In this document: piece after piece, positions 6,645 to 13,239 of the stretch | How positions within the stretch are numbered: position 1 is the first letter of the stretch | Layout of the letters: each line of letters opens with the position of its first letter | Assembly (NCBI GenBank): GCA_043769295.1 | Contig: JAYVJL010000071.1 | Span: 1 to 26,150, forward strand | From: Aalborgiella sp043769295 | GTDB taxonomy: Bacteria; Pseudomonadota; Gammaproteobacteria; Burkholderiales; Burkholderiaceae_C | DNA: 26,150 nucleotides | Direction of reading: 5' to 3' | Position numbers and translations under genes: made by a program | The notes under the pieces: model-generated | Seen by the model: the letters and a program-made list of their open reading frames with translations, nothing else | Told to the model about the DNA's origin: nothing | Databases searched by the model: none

Positions 6645-7439
6645 TTATCTAACGGGTGGAGCATCCACCGGAGCGGTAAAACTGGCTGGGGGCGCCAGCG
6701 GTATGCGACCGCGTGTGCCTTGGTCGGCTTGCCCGGGTGCAAAGCGGCTGATCGGCCGCTGCGCCAATGCATCTGTTTGGGCTGGCGTGAGACCGCCCGG
6801 TGGATTGGCTGCATTCGCCATCGCCGCTGCCACACCGGCTGCGGGCGAGGCACCCGCTGCAACCGCACCAAGGATGTTGCTGGTAACGCTTGGGACTTGA
6901 GGCGGCACAGCAGGGGCCATGGGCACCGCAGGATTTTGCATCATTGCACTGCGACCAACTGCCGGACCGGCTGGGGCACTGATGCTGCCGGTGGCTGCTA
7001 GCCGCACGGGCAGCTCCAGCTTCATGCCATCTGCCGCACTCATCGCGGTGGCCAAAATAGCATACGTGCGTGAAATCGATTTAAGCACCCATTCATCGGC
7101 CACTTTGCTGCCGACACGGTAGGGTTTGGCCGGCTTGCCATCCATGGAAATCAAGGCAACGCCCGTGCCCACCTTGGTCACAGCCAACCCAAAGAGTGCA
7201 TAATTGCTACTAGCCGTCGTAATTGCTGCCTGTGTAGCTACAATATCAGGAGCACCCAAGAGCTTGGCAATGGCCTTCGTATCAAGTACAACGGCAGGGT
7301 TGGTCGACGCGAAGACAGCGTTGACGGGCTTGACGGTGACAAATTTCATCGCCCAGTAAACACCGCACATCACGGCAAGCAACCACACGGCTAATGTAAT
7401 AAGTCGTAACGACCAAATGGAGGCTGAGCGTGTCTTCAT
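6645..7439 (-). CDS. gspC: Type II secretion protein GspC, inner-membrane linker
   Basis: A 264-residue protein with a single N-terminal membrane segment (about residues 12-31), a linker, a GspC homology region at about 82-130 (LFGLAV, then GVALISMDGKPAKPYRVG), and a long alanine/proline-rich tail (about 150-264). GspC links the inner-membrane platform to the secretin GspD. No PDZ or coiled-coil domain is recognisable; the low-complexity tail takes its place. It is divergent from gspG and the other gsp genes, which supports the assignment. Residues 62-78 of the linker are encoded by a copy of the dispersed repeat. Its stop lies 35 bases from the end of the convergent hydrolase gene. Identity rests on the homology-region motif plus context. 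Confidence 0.8.
   Translation of the reverse strand: MKTRSASIWSLRLITLAVWLLAVMCGVYWAMKFVTVKPVNAVFASTNPAVVLDTKAIAKLLGAPDIVATQAAITTASSNYALFGLAVTKVGTGVALISMDGKPAKPYRVGSKVADEWVLKSISRTYAILATAMSAADGMKLELPVRLAATGSISAPAGPAVGRSAMMQNPAVPMAPAVPPQVPSVTSNILGAVAAGASPAAGVAAAMANAANPPGGLTPAQTDALAQRPISRFAPGQADQGTRGRIPLAPPASFTAPVDAPPVR
7205..7256 (-). repeat. Dispersed repeat, copy C, inside gspC
   Basis: Read on the minus strand, the stretch from TAGC through CAGGCAGCAATTACGACGGCTA aligns without gaps to copy A (CAGGCAACAGATACGACGGC), with identical spacing. The 5' hairpin arm is degenerate (TGCT ... AGCTA). It is in frame and encodes GAPDIVATQAAITTASS, residues 62-78 of GspC, between the membrane segment and the homology region. 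Confidence 0.7.
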
Positions 7440-7497
7440 ATGAGGCGATTATGATGGAATCTAATTTTTGATTGATATTTTAAGAGGCCTATTTTTG
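7440..7497. promoter_or_regulatory. Divergent gspC/gspG control region
   Basis: 58 AT-rich bases separate the two start codons and must contain or overlap both promoters. TATGAT at 7450-7455 is a fair -10 for the gspG direction, but no good -35 lies 16-18 bases upstream. AGAGG at 7483-7487 is a plausible ribosome site for the ATG at 7498. Confidence 0.35.
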
Positions 7498-7971
7498 ATG
7501 AACGTTCAACTCAACCCATCTTTAAAGCGACAAAACGGCGTGATGCACACCGTCAGATCAGGGCTGCAGCGCGGTTTTACTTTGATTGAACTGATGGTGG
7601 TTCTGGTCATTATTGGCGTTTTGGCGGCCTTGATTGTGCCCAATGTGCTTGAGCGTGCCGACGATGCGCGCGCCACAGCCGCTAAAACAGATGTGAACAA
7701 TGTCATGCAGGCGCTGAAACTGTACAAGCTCGACAACCAGATCTACCCCACAGCCGAACAGGGCTTGCAAGCGTTGGTGGCACGCCCAAGCAGCGGCCCC
7801 GCCGCGCCGAACTGGAAAAGCTATCTGGAAAAGTTGCCCAATGACCCTTGGGGTCGGCCTTACCAATACCTCAACCCCGGCATCAAAGGCCCCGTCGATG
7901 TGATGTCGTTTGGCGCTGACGGACAAGCCGGCGGTGAAGGTAAAGACGCCGATATTGGCTCCTGGCAATAA
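7498..7971 (+). CDS. gspG: Type II secretion major pseudopilin GspG
   Basis: 157 residues from the ATG at 7498, with AGAGG 10 bases upstream. The prepilin site is RG|FTLIELMVV, cut by the prepilin peptidase after G26, with the conserved glutamate at mature position 5 (E31). The hydrophobic N-terminal helix runs to about residue 47. The rest has the GspG family pattern: IYPTAEQGLQALV, LPNDPWGRPYQY, and a C-terminal SFGADGQAGGEGKDADIGSW whose aspartates match the calcium site of major pseudopilins. This protein polymerises into the periplasmic pseudopilus that drives secretion. A shorter start at 7543 would give an 11-residue leader, more typical of the family, and cannot be excluded. First gene of the gspG-to-F run. 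Confidence 0.97.
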   Translation: MNVQLNPSLKRQNGVMHTVRSGLQRGFTLIELMVVLVIIGVLAALIVPNVLERADDARATAAKTDVNNVMQALKLYKLDNQIYPTAEQGLQALVARPSSGPAAPNWKSYLEKLPNDPWGRPYQYLNPGIKGPVDVMSFGADGQAGGEGKDADIGSWQ

Positions 7972-8022
7972 ACTGCCAAAACAATACCCCTTGTTGACGA
8001 TTGATCAAAAGGCAGCCCGAGT

Positions 8023-8520
8023 TTGCTAGGCCCGTTTCACCGCACCTCCAAAGCACGCGGCTTCACTTTATTGGAGCTGATGGTGGTGGTCGCCATCATC
8101 GCCATCGCCACGGCGGGGGTGACTTTTGCGATTCCTGACGGGTCGCACACAGCTTTGGAGCGCGATGCGCAGCGTTTGGCTGCGTTGCTGGATTCGGCCC
8201 GCGCACAGTCACGCGCCAGCGGCCTGGCGGTCACCTGGCATGCGACGCCCGACGGCTTTAAATTTGAAGGTTTGCCGCAAACCAAAAACAAAAACACGGG
8301 GGAGATGGAAGATTTATCGAGCCTGCCCCGCAACTGGCTCAGTCCGGCCACCAGTGCAGACCCGGCCGTCCGCTTGGCGCTAGGCCCTGAACCCATCATT
8401 GCACGGCAAGAAGTGGTGCTGAGCAACGCAGGCCGCACCTTGACGGTGGCCACGGATGGTTTACGGCCATTTTCGATTGACCTGCGTCCAGGCGGCGAGC
8501 CAAAAGCCGGGGCGCTTTGA
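8023..8520 (+). CDS. gspH: Type II secretion minor pseudopilin GspH
   Basis: 165 residues with a prepilin leader ending ARG|FTLLELMVVVAIIAI; cleavage after G13 and glutamate at mature position 5 (E18). GspH is a minor pseudopilin at or near the tip of the pseudopilus. The start must be the TTG at 8023: an in-frame stop lies at 8002-8004 and there is no ATG or GTG between it and the prepilin site. AAAGG at 8008-8012 gives a suitable ribosome site. After the N-terminal helix the sequence is weakly conserved, as usual for GspH. It lies 51 bases after gspG and overlaps gspI by 4 bases. Confidence 0.88.
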   Translation: MLGPFHRTSKARGFTLLELMVVVAIIAIATAGVTFAIPDGSHTALERDAQRLAALLDSARAQSRASGLAVTWHATPDGFKFEGLPQTKNKNTGEMEDLSSLPRNWLSPATSADPAVRLALGPEPIIARQEVVLSNAGRTLTVATDGLRPFSIDLRPGGEPKAGAL

Positions 8521-8915
8521 ACGTGTTGAGCACCTTGGAAACAGGCAACGCAAAGCGCATAAACCGACCTCGGGGCTTCACGCTGGTTGAAGTTCTGGTG
8601 GCGCTGGGCATCGTGTCCATTGCGCTGCTGGCCGGAATGCGCGCGACCGATTCACTGGTCAACAACGCGCAACGCCTGTCGGACGTGCTCTTGGGGCAAA
8701 TGTGTGCAGAAAACGAGCTGATCAAGGTGCGCTTGTCCAAATCCATGCCCGATGTGGGCGACAGCACCTTCTCCTGCGAGCAAGCCGGGCGCAATTTGAC
8801 GGGCACCATGACCGTGCAAAGCACGCCAAACCCGAGTTTCAGGCGCGTGGATGCACAGGTGATGGACGGCGAGTCGATTGTATTAAAGCTCTCCACCATC
8901 GTGGGGCGGTTTTGA
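8517..8915 (+). CDS. gspI: Type II secretion minor pseudopilin GspI
   Basis: 132 residues with prepilin site PRG|FTLVEVLVALGIVSIALL (cleavage after G20, E25 at mature position 5) and the GspI-type continuation LLAGMRATDSLVNNAQRL. It forms the pseudopilus tip with GspJ and GspK. The TTG at 8517 overlaps the gspH stop (TTGA); a GTG two codons later at 8523 is an alternative start. The gene ends with TGATG shared with the gspJ start. Length is usual for the family. Confidence 0.92.
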   Translation: MNVLSTLETGNAKRINRPRGFTLVEVLVALGIVSIALLAGMRATDSLVNNAQRLSDVLLGQMCAENELIKVRLSKSMPDVGDSTFSCEQAGRNLTGTMTVQSTPNPSFRRVDAQVMDGESIVLKLSTIVGRF

Positions 8916-9643
8916 TGAAAAAAACCGCAGGCAAAACTGGCGGCTTTACCTTGATTGAGCTGATGGTGGCGATCTCCATCATGGCTTTGCTGGCGATACT
9001 GAGCTGGCGCGGTTTGGATGGCATGACGCGGGTGCAAAGCCAAACGCAGGCTAAAACCGATGGCGTGTTGGCCTTGCAAGCGGGTCTGGCTCAATGGCAA
9101 ACCGATTTGGATGCGCTGACCCAATTGCCCCAGATCACCGGGGCGGGCAATATTGGCAATGCGTTGGACTACGACGGGCAGGTGCTGCGTCTGATCCGCC
9201 GCTATGCCGATAACAAACCCGCTGGCAGCAGTGGGGTCAGCGACCCGCTGGCGACCGAAAGCATCCGTGTGGTGGCCTGGAGCCAGCGCAACATAGAAGG
9301 CAAATCACATTGGCTGCGCTGGCAATCGGCGGCTGTACGCACCCGCGCAGAGTTGCAAGCCGCGTGGGTGGAAACGGCACAGTGGTCGCAAAACCCCAGC
9401 GACGCCGAGAAAAACCGTGAAACCACCGTCGCTGCGATTGATAAATGGCAAGTTTATTATTACCGCAACAATGCCTGGAGCAATGCGCAATCAAGCGCGG
9501 ATATGAATGCACTGATACCAGGCTCAAAAACAGCCGCTTTGCCCGACGGCGTGCGTCTGGTGCTGACCTTGTCTTCAGATCAGGCTCTGGTGGGTAATAT
9601 TACCCGCGACTGGATCCTGCCCACGGTGGGGGGTGGCAAATGA
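8915..9643 (+). CDS. gspJ: Type II secretion minor pseudopilin GspJ
   Basis: 242 residues. A short leader MKKTAGKTGG precedes FTLIELMVAISIMALLAILS (cleavage after G10, E15 at mature position 5), followed by the GspJ-typical SWRGLDGM. It pairs with GspI and GspK at the pseudopilus tip. The frame is open upstream to 8702, but that part overlaps gspI and lacks family character; the ATG at 8915 shares one base with the gspI stop and begins a proper prepilin leader. The gene ends with an ATGA overlap with gspK. Confidence 0.94.
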   Translation: MKKTAGKTGGFTLIELMVAISIMALLAILSWRGLDGMTRVQSQTQAKTDGVLALQAGLAQWQTDLDALTQLPQITGAGNIGNALDYDGQVLRLIRRYADNKPAGSSGVSDPLATESIRVVAWSQRNIEGKSHWLRWQSAAVRTRAELQAAWVETAQWSQNPSDAEKNRETTVAAIDKWQVYYYRNNAWSNAQSSADMNALIPGSKTAALPDGVRLVLTLSSDQALVGNITRDWILPTVGGGK

Positions 9644-10632
9644 AACAGCGGCAACACGGCGCCGCGCTGCTTTCAGCCATGCTGACGGTGACTTTGGTGG
9701 CTACTTTCGCAGCGGCGGCTTTGTGGCAGCAATACCGCAGCATCGAGGTGGAAGCCTCTGAACGGGCACGGGTACAAGTCGCCTGGTTGCTGGTAGGGGC
9801 GCTGGACTGGTCGCGGCTGATTTTGCGGATTGATGGTCGTGCAGGCACGACGGACCACCTGGCCGAGCCGTGGGCGGTGGCGCTGCAAGAGTCACGTTTA
9901 TCCACCTTTTTAGCGGCGGATAAAAATAATACGGGCGGCATGACAGCTGAGGAGTCTTTGGATGCATTTTTGTCTGGACAAGTAACAGATGCGCAATCGC
10001 GCCTGAATATCTTCAACTTGGTCGACAATGGCAAGGTATCTGCCCCTGATCTGGCGGCCTTTACCAAACTATTCACCTTGCTGGACCTGCCTTTGACCGA
10101 ACTCGAAACATTGGTGACCAACTACAAAGCTGCCGCTGATATCACCGTCGTCAACGGCGCGGCGCCCTTGATGCCGCAACGGGTGCGCCAGCTGACTTGG
10201 CTGGGCCTGCGCGCCAGCACGGTGGTAAAACTCATGCCCCATGTGTCCCTGCTGCCAGAACGCACGACGGTTAATCTGAACACCGCACCGGCTGAGGTGA
10301 TTTATGCCACGGTACCGAAACTGCAATTGGCCGATGCAAAATTGGCTGTGACGACAAGAGAAGGCACCCATTTTGCATCTCTCGCCGAGGCAGCCAAAGC
10401 CGTACCCGCTATGGCGGGGCAGTTGAGCGAAACCCAGCACAGCGTGGCGACCCGTTTTTTTGAAGTGCTGGGCCGCCTCAGACTGGAACAGACCGTTGTG
10501 GAAGAACTGTCTTTGGTATATCGGGATAATTTCGGCAATGTCGCAACCCGATGGCGCGAGCGTGCGGTGGTGGCGTCGCCTGAACCCACGGGCACCGTTT
10601 CTTCCAATACGCAAGTTACTTCTTTACAATGA
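9640..10632 (+). CDS. gspK: Type II secretion minor pseudopilin GspK
   Basis: 330 residues, the largest pseudopilin, as in other systems. The leader is short (MKQRQHG), with cleavage likely after G7, giving AALLSAMLTVTLVATF. Mature position 5 is serine (S12) rather than glutamate, which is normal for GspK and fits its place at the very tip. NLNTAPAEVIYATVP near residues 210-225 is the typical helix-hairpin-helix-like GspK segment, and ARVQVAWLLVGALDWSRLIL is also family-like. It overlaps gspJ by 4 bases and is separated from gspL by 4 bases. Confidence 0.94.
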   Translation: MKQRQHGAALLSAMLTVTLVATFAAAALWQQYRSIEVEASERARVQVAWLLVGALDWSRLILRIDGRAGTTDHLAEPWAVALQESRLSTFLAADKNNTGGMTAEESLDAFLSGQVTDAQSRLNIFNLVDNGKVSAPDLAAFTKLFTLLDLPLTELETLVTNYKAAADITVVNGAAPLMPQRVRQLTWLGLRASTVVKLMPHVSLLPERTTVNLNTAPAEVIYATVPKLQLADAKLAVTTREGTHFASLAEAAKAVPAMAGQLSETQHSVATRFFEVLGRLRLEQTVVEELSLVYRDNFGNVATRWRERAVVASPEPTGTVSSNTQVTSLQ

Positions 10633-10636
10633 CCCC

Positions 10637-11914
10637 ATGAGCAAGTTGATCGTTTCCCTGCCTTGGCGTTTGCAAAACAGCAACACGCCCTCTCCTCTTG
10701 GCCCTCTTGGTTTACCCGGCGGACCGAGTGAAGCCGCTATGGCCACCGGTCTGGAATACAGTTACGCCCTCACCAACGACGCCAACACCCTGCTCAACAG
10801 CGGTAGCGCCGACTTGAACCTGCTGCCACCAGCGGACAAAACCATCCTGGTGGCGCCAGCACAAGCTTTGTCCTGGCATCAAATTGACCTGCCCAAAGTA
10901 CCCAAAGCACGGCTGCGTGCAGCGCTGGATGGTTTGCTGGAAGACCGCCTTCTGGACGACACCCACGCCATGTCTTTTGCGCTGTCGCCTGACGCTTCAG
11001 CTGGTAAAGCCGCTGCTGGCGTGTGGGTGGCGGCATGCGACAAAGCTTGGCTGACCGGTGCCATCGCGTCGTTTGAGAAGGCAGGTTGCCGTGTGACACA
11101 GGTCGTGCCCGAGTTTTGGCCCGTGTCGGAAGCGGCTGTTTTCGTCACCGGTTCTGAAGAAGATGCCTGGTTGACACGCGCCGCGGCAGATGGGGTGTTG
11201 ACGCTTCCCTTGCGCAGCAATGACCTGACGGGGTCTACCCGTGCTTTGTTGGCGGATTTCCCCGCCGACGCCCTTGTTATGGCTGAACCTGCCGTGGCCG
11301 CCTTGGCCGAGCAAGCCTTGGCACGCCCCGTGGTGCTGCGTCAAAGCGCTTCGGGTTTGCTGCACAGTGCCCAGTCGCAGTGGGAGCTGGCTCAGTTTGA
11401 ACAGCGTTTGAGCGGCGATGGCGAAGGTATCAAACGTCTGCGCCGTGCCTGGCAAACATTTTGGCAAACCGCTGCATGGCGACCCGCTCGCTGGGGCTTG
11501 GTCGCCATTTTGTTGGCCAATGTGGTTGGTTTGAATGCGTGGGCCTGGCAACAAAAATCAAACCAGGCGACCAAACGCACCCAATTGGGCGCGCTGTTGA
11601 CGCAAACCTTTCCTGGCGTCAAGGTGGTGGTTGATCCGCAGCTGCAAATGTCGAAAGAAATGGCGCTTTTACGCCAGGCCACGGGTGCGGTATCAACGCA
11701 GAATTTTGAATCGATATTATCGGCATTTAGCACTTCAGTCTCTGTAAATATTGAATCTACGGCTATTGAATTTATAGCTAATACAGTGACACTTAAAGGC
11801 ATCAAATTGGCTGCTGCAGAACTATCCACGGTGCAGGCCAAGTTAAAAGCAGCGGGTTATTCGCTCACAATGGATGGCGATCGCGCCATTGTTAAAGCAG
11901 AGGTGGGCCTATGA
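10637..11914 (+). CDS. gspL: Type II secretion protein GspL, inner-membrane platform
   Basis: 425 residues. The cytoplasmic actin-like part (about 1-280) includes the LLPPADKTILVAPAQALSWH and RLRAALDGLLEDRLLDD stretches typical of GspL; it recruits the ATPase GspE. One membrane segment follows (about 285-303, WGLVAILLANVVGLNAWAW), then a periplasmic ferredoxin-like domain. The start at ATG 10637 lies 4 bases after the gspK stop; the frame is open upstream to 10460 inside gspK, but that part is a shadow. The stop overlaps gspM by 4 bases (ATGA). Residues 375-391, in the periplasmic domain, coincide with a hairpin resembling the dispersed repeat. Confidence 0.93.
   Translation: MSKLIVSLPWRLQNSNTPSPLGPLGLPGGPSEAAMATGLEYSYALTNDANTLLNSGSADLNLLPPADKTILVAPAQALSWHQIDLPKVPKARLRAALDGLLEDRLLDDTHAMSFALSPDASAGKAAAGVWVAACDKAWLTGAIASFEKAGCRVTQVVPEFWPVSEAAVFVTGSEEDAWLTRAAADGVLTLPLRSNDLTGSTRALLADFPADALVMAEPAVAALAEQALARPVVLRQSASGLLHSAQSQWELAQFEQRLSGDGEGIKRLRRAWQTFWQTAAWRPARWGLVAILLANVVGLNAWAWQQKSNQATKRTQLGALLTQTFPGVKVVVDPQLQMSKEMALLRQATGAVSTQNFESILSAFSTSVSVNIESTAIEFIANTVTLKGIKLAAAELSTVQAKLKAAGYSLTMDGDRAIVKAEVGL
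11761..11809 (+). repeat. Dispersed repeat, candidate copy D, inside gspL
   Basis: GGCTAT (11761-11766), a 7-base loop and ATAGCTA (11774-11780) reproduce the hairpin geometry of copies A and B. The tail is shorter and diverged (ACAGTGACACTTAAAGGC, then CAAATT), recalling the TAAAGGCCAAATTT end of copy A after a deletion. It is in frame, encoding about residues 375-391 of GspL. Less certain than copies A-C. Confidence 0.45.
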
Positions 11915-12438
11915 GCGCCGTCTTAGACTCGCGCAGAACACCGTTTTTCCTGGAACCAATACAGGGTTATTGGCGGCAAATGAAACCGCGCGAGAAGCGT
12001 TTGACGCTCATCGCGGGCACCTTCGTGTTTTTGGCTATTTTGTGGTGGCTGGCCTTGGCGCCAGCAATCAAAACAATCAAGCAGGCACCAGAGCAACTGC
12101 GCAAGCTGGATGGACAACTCCAAGCCATGCAAATCATGAGCAATGAAGCCAAAGCACTGCAAAATCAACCTAAATTGGGTTTAGACGATGCGCAAGCCGC
12201 GCTGCAAAGCTCGGTCACGCAGCGCTTTGGGAGCACGGCGCAACTGAGCATGACCCCAGAGCGTGCCACGCTCATTCTCAAAAACGCCAACCCGCAAGAG
12301 CTGGCCCAATGGCTGACACAAGCACGCGTCAATGCACGCGCCGTACCCAGTGAAGTCAAATTGAACCGCAGTGCGAGCACCTTAGCCGGCAAAGTCGGTT
12401 GGGATGGCACTTTGGTCTTGAGTTTGCCTAAAAAATGA
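11911..12438 (+). CDS. gspM: Type II secretion protein GspM, inner-membrane platform
   Basis: 175 residues with a short cytoplasmic N-terminus, the family-typical MKPREKR just before a single membrane segment (about 31-50, LTLIAGTFVFLAILWWLALA), a coiled-coil-prone stretch (about 55-85), and a small periplasmic ferredoxin-like domain. GspM binds GspL and helps assemble the platform around GspE and GspF. It overlaps gspL and gspN by 4 bases each (ATGA), indicating coupled translation. Confidence 0.94.
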   Translation: MSAVLDSRRTPFFLEPIQGYWRQMKPREKRLTLIAGTFVFLAILWWLALAPAIKTIKQAPEQLRKLDGQLQAMQIMSNEAKALQNQPKLGLDDAQAALQSSVTQRFGSTAQLSMTPERATLILKNANPQELAQWLTQARVNARAVPSEVKLNRSASTLAGKVGWDGTLVLSLPKK

Positions 12439-13235
12439 TCAGAACACGCCAATTGCAAGTAACTAACCCGACGCCTTGGATGTGGGCTGTGCTGGGCGGT
12501 TTGCTGGGTTTGATGCTTGCAATCTGCATCTTTGCACCAGCCGCTTGGTTGAGTTACGCGCTTGCGCGGGCCAGCAACGGCCACGTGGTTCTGAACGATG
12601 CTCAAGGCAGCATCTGGGGAGGATCAGCTCAATTGGTGTTGTCAGGCGGCGCGGGCAGCCGTGACGCCACGACATTACCCGGTCGCATTCAGTGGCGTTT
12701 GCGCCCCAGCCTGCCGATGGGTATTCAAACCAGCCTCAAAGCAGATTGCTGTACCACACAAGAAATAAAGCTGTTGGTGACACCGCATTTGAATGGTGCA
12801 AGCGCTGTCGTGCAGGCGAGCCAATCAACGTGGCCTGCCACTTTGCTTGCAGGTTTAGGCGCACCTTTCAATACAATTGATTTGAAAGCCACGCTCAAAC
12901 TCAATACGCAGCCGCTCATGATCCAGTGGCGCGACCAGCAGTTCAAGCTGGAAGGTCTGGCCGAACTTGACGCCCTGGATGCGTCCACACGTCTCTCGAC
13001 CTTGCATCCTGTGGGGAGCTACCGGATGAGTTTGCAGGGCGGAACAACGCCAACGCTGAACCTGCAGACGCTGCGTGGCAGCTTGCAGTTGTCTGGCACG
13101 GGGCAATTCACGGGCAACCGCTGGCGCTTCAACGGCGAGGCCACCGCCGCACCTGATGCAGAGGCCGCTTTGAGCAACTTTTTAGACATCATCGGGCGCC
13201 GCGTCGGTCCCCGCTCCATCATCACCTTGGGCTAG
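12435..13235 (+). CDS. gspN: Type II secretion protein GspN
   Basis: 266 residues with one N-terminal membrane segment (about 15-38, WMWAVLGGLLGLMLAICIFA) and a mostly beta-rich periplasmic remainder. Family hallmarks are APAAWLSYALARASNGHVVLNDAQGSIW-type wording early on, split here as APAAWLSYALA and LNDAQGSIWGGSA, and IIGRRVGPRSIITLG at the C-terminus. GspN is an accessory inner-membrane component present in only some systems. It overlaps gspM by 4 bases and ends 4 bases before gspD. Confidence 0.92.
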   Translation: MIRTRQLQVTNPTPWMWAVLGGLLGLMLAICIFAPAAWLSYALARASNGHVVLNDAQGSIWGGSAQLVLSGGAGSRDATTLPGRIQWRLRPSLPMGIQTSLKADCCTTQEIKLLVTPHLNGASAVVQASQSTWPATLLAGLGAPFNTIDLKATLKLNTQPLMIQWRDQQFKLEGLAELDALDASTRLSTLHPVGSYRMSLQGGTTPTLNLQTLRGSLQLSGTGQFTGNRWRFNGEATAAPDAEAALSNFLDIIGRRVGPRSIITLG

Positions 13236-13239
13236 GCAT

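Noticed and set aside
6655..6669. GGTGGA-GCA-TCCACC hairpin near the gspC 3' end as a terminator
   Set aside because: It lies in coding sequence, has only six pairs, and no T-run follows in either direction.
8702..8914. Upstream extension of gspJ
   Set aside because: Overlaps gspI in another frame; the prepilin leader starts at 8915.
10460..10636. Upstream extension of gspL inside gspK
   Set aside because: Out-of-frame reading of gspK; the proper GspL N-terminus begins at 10637.
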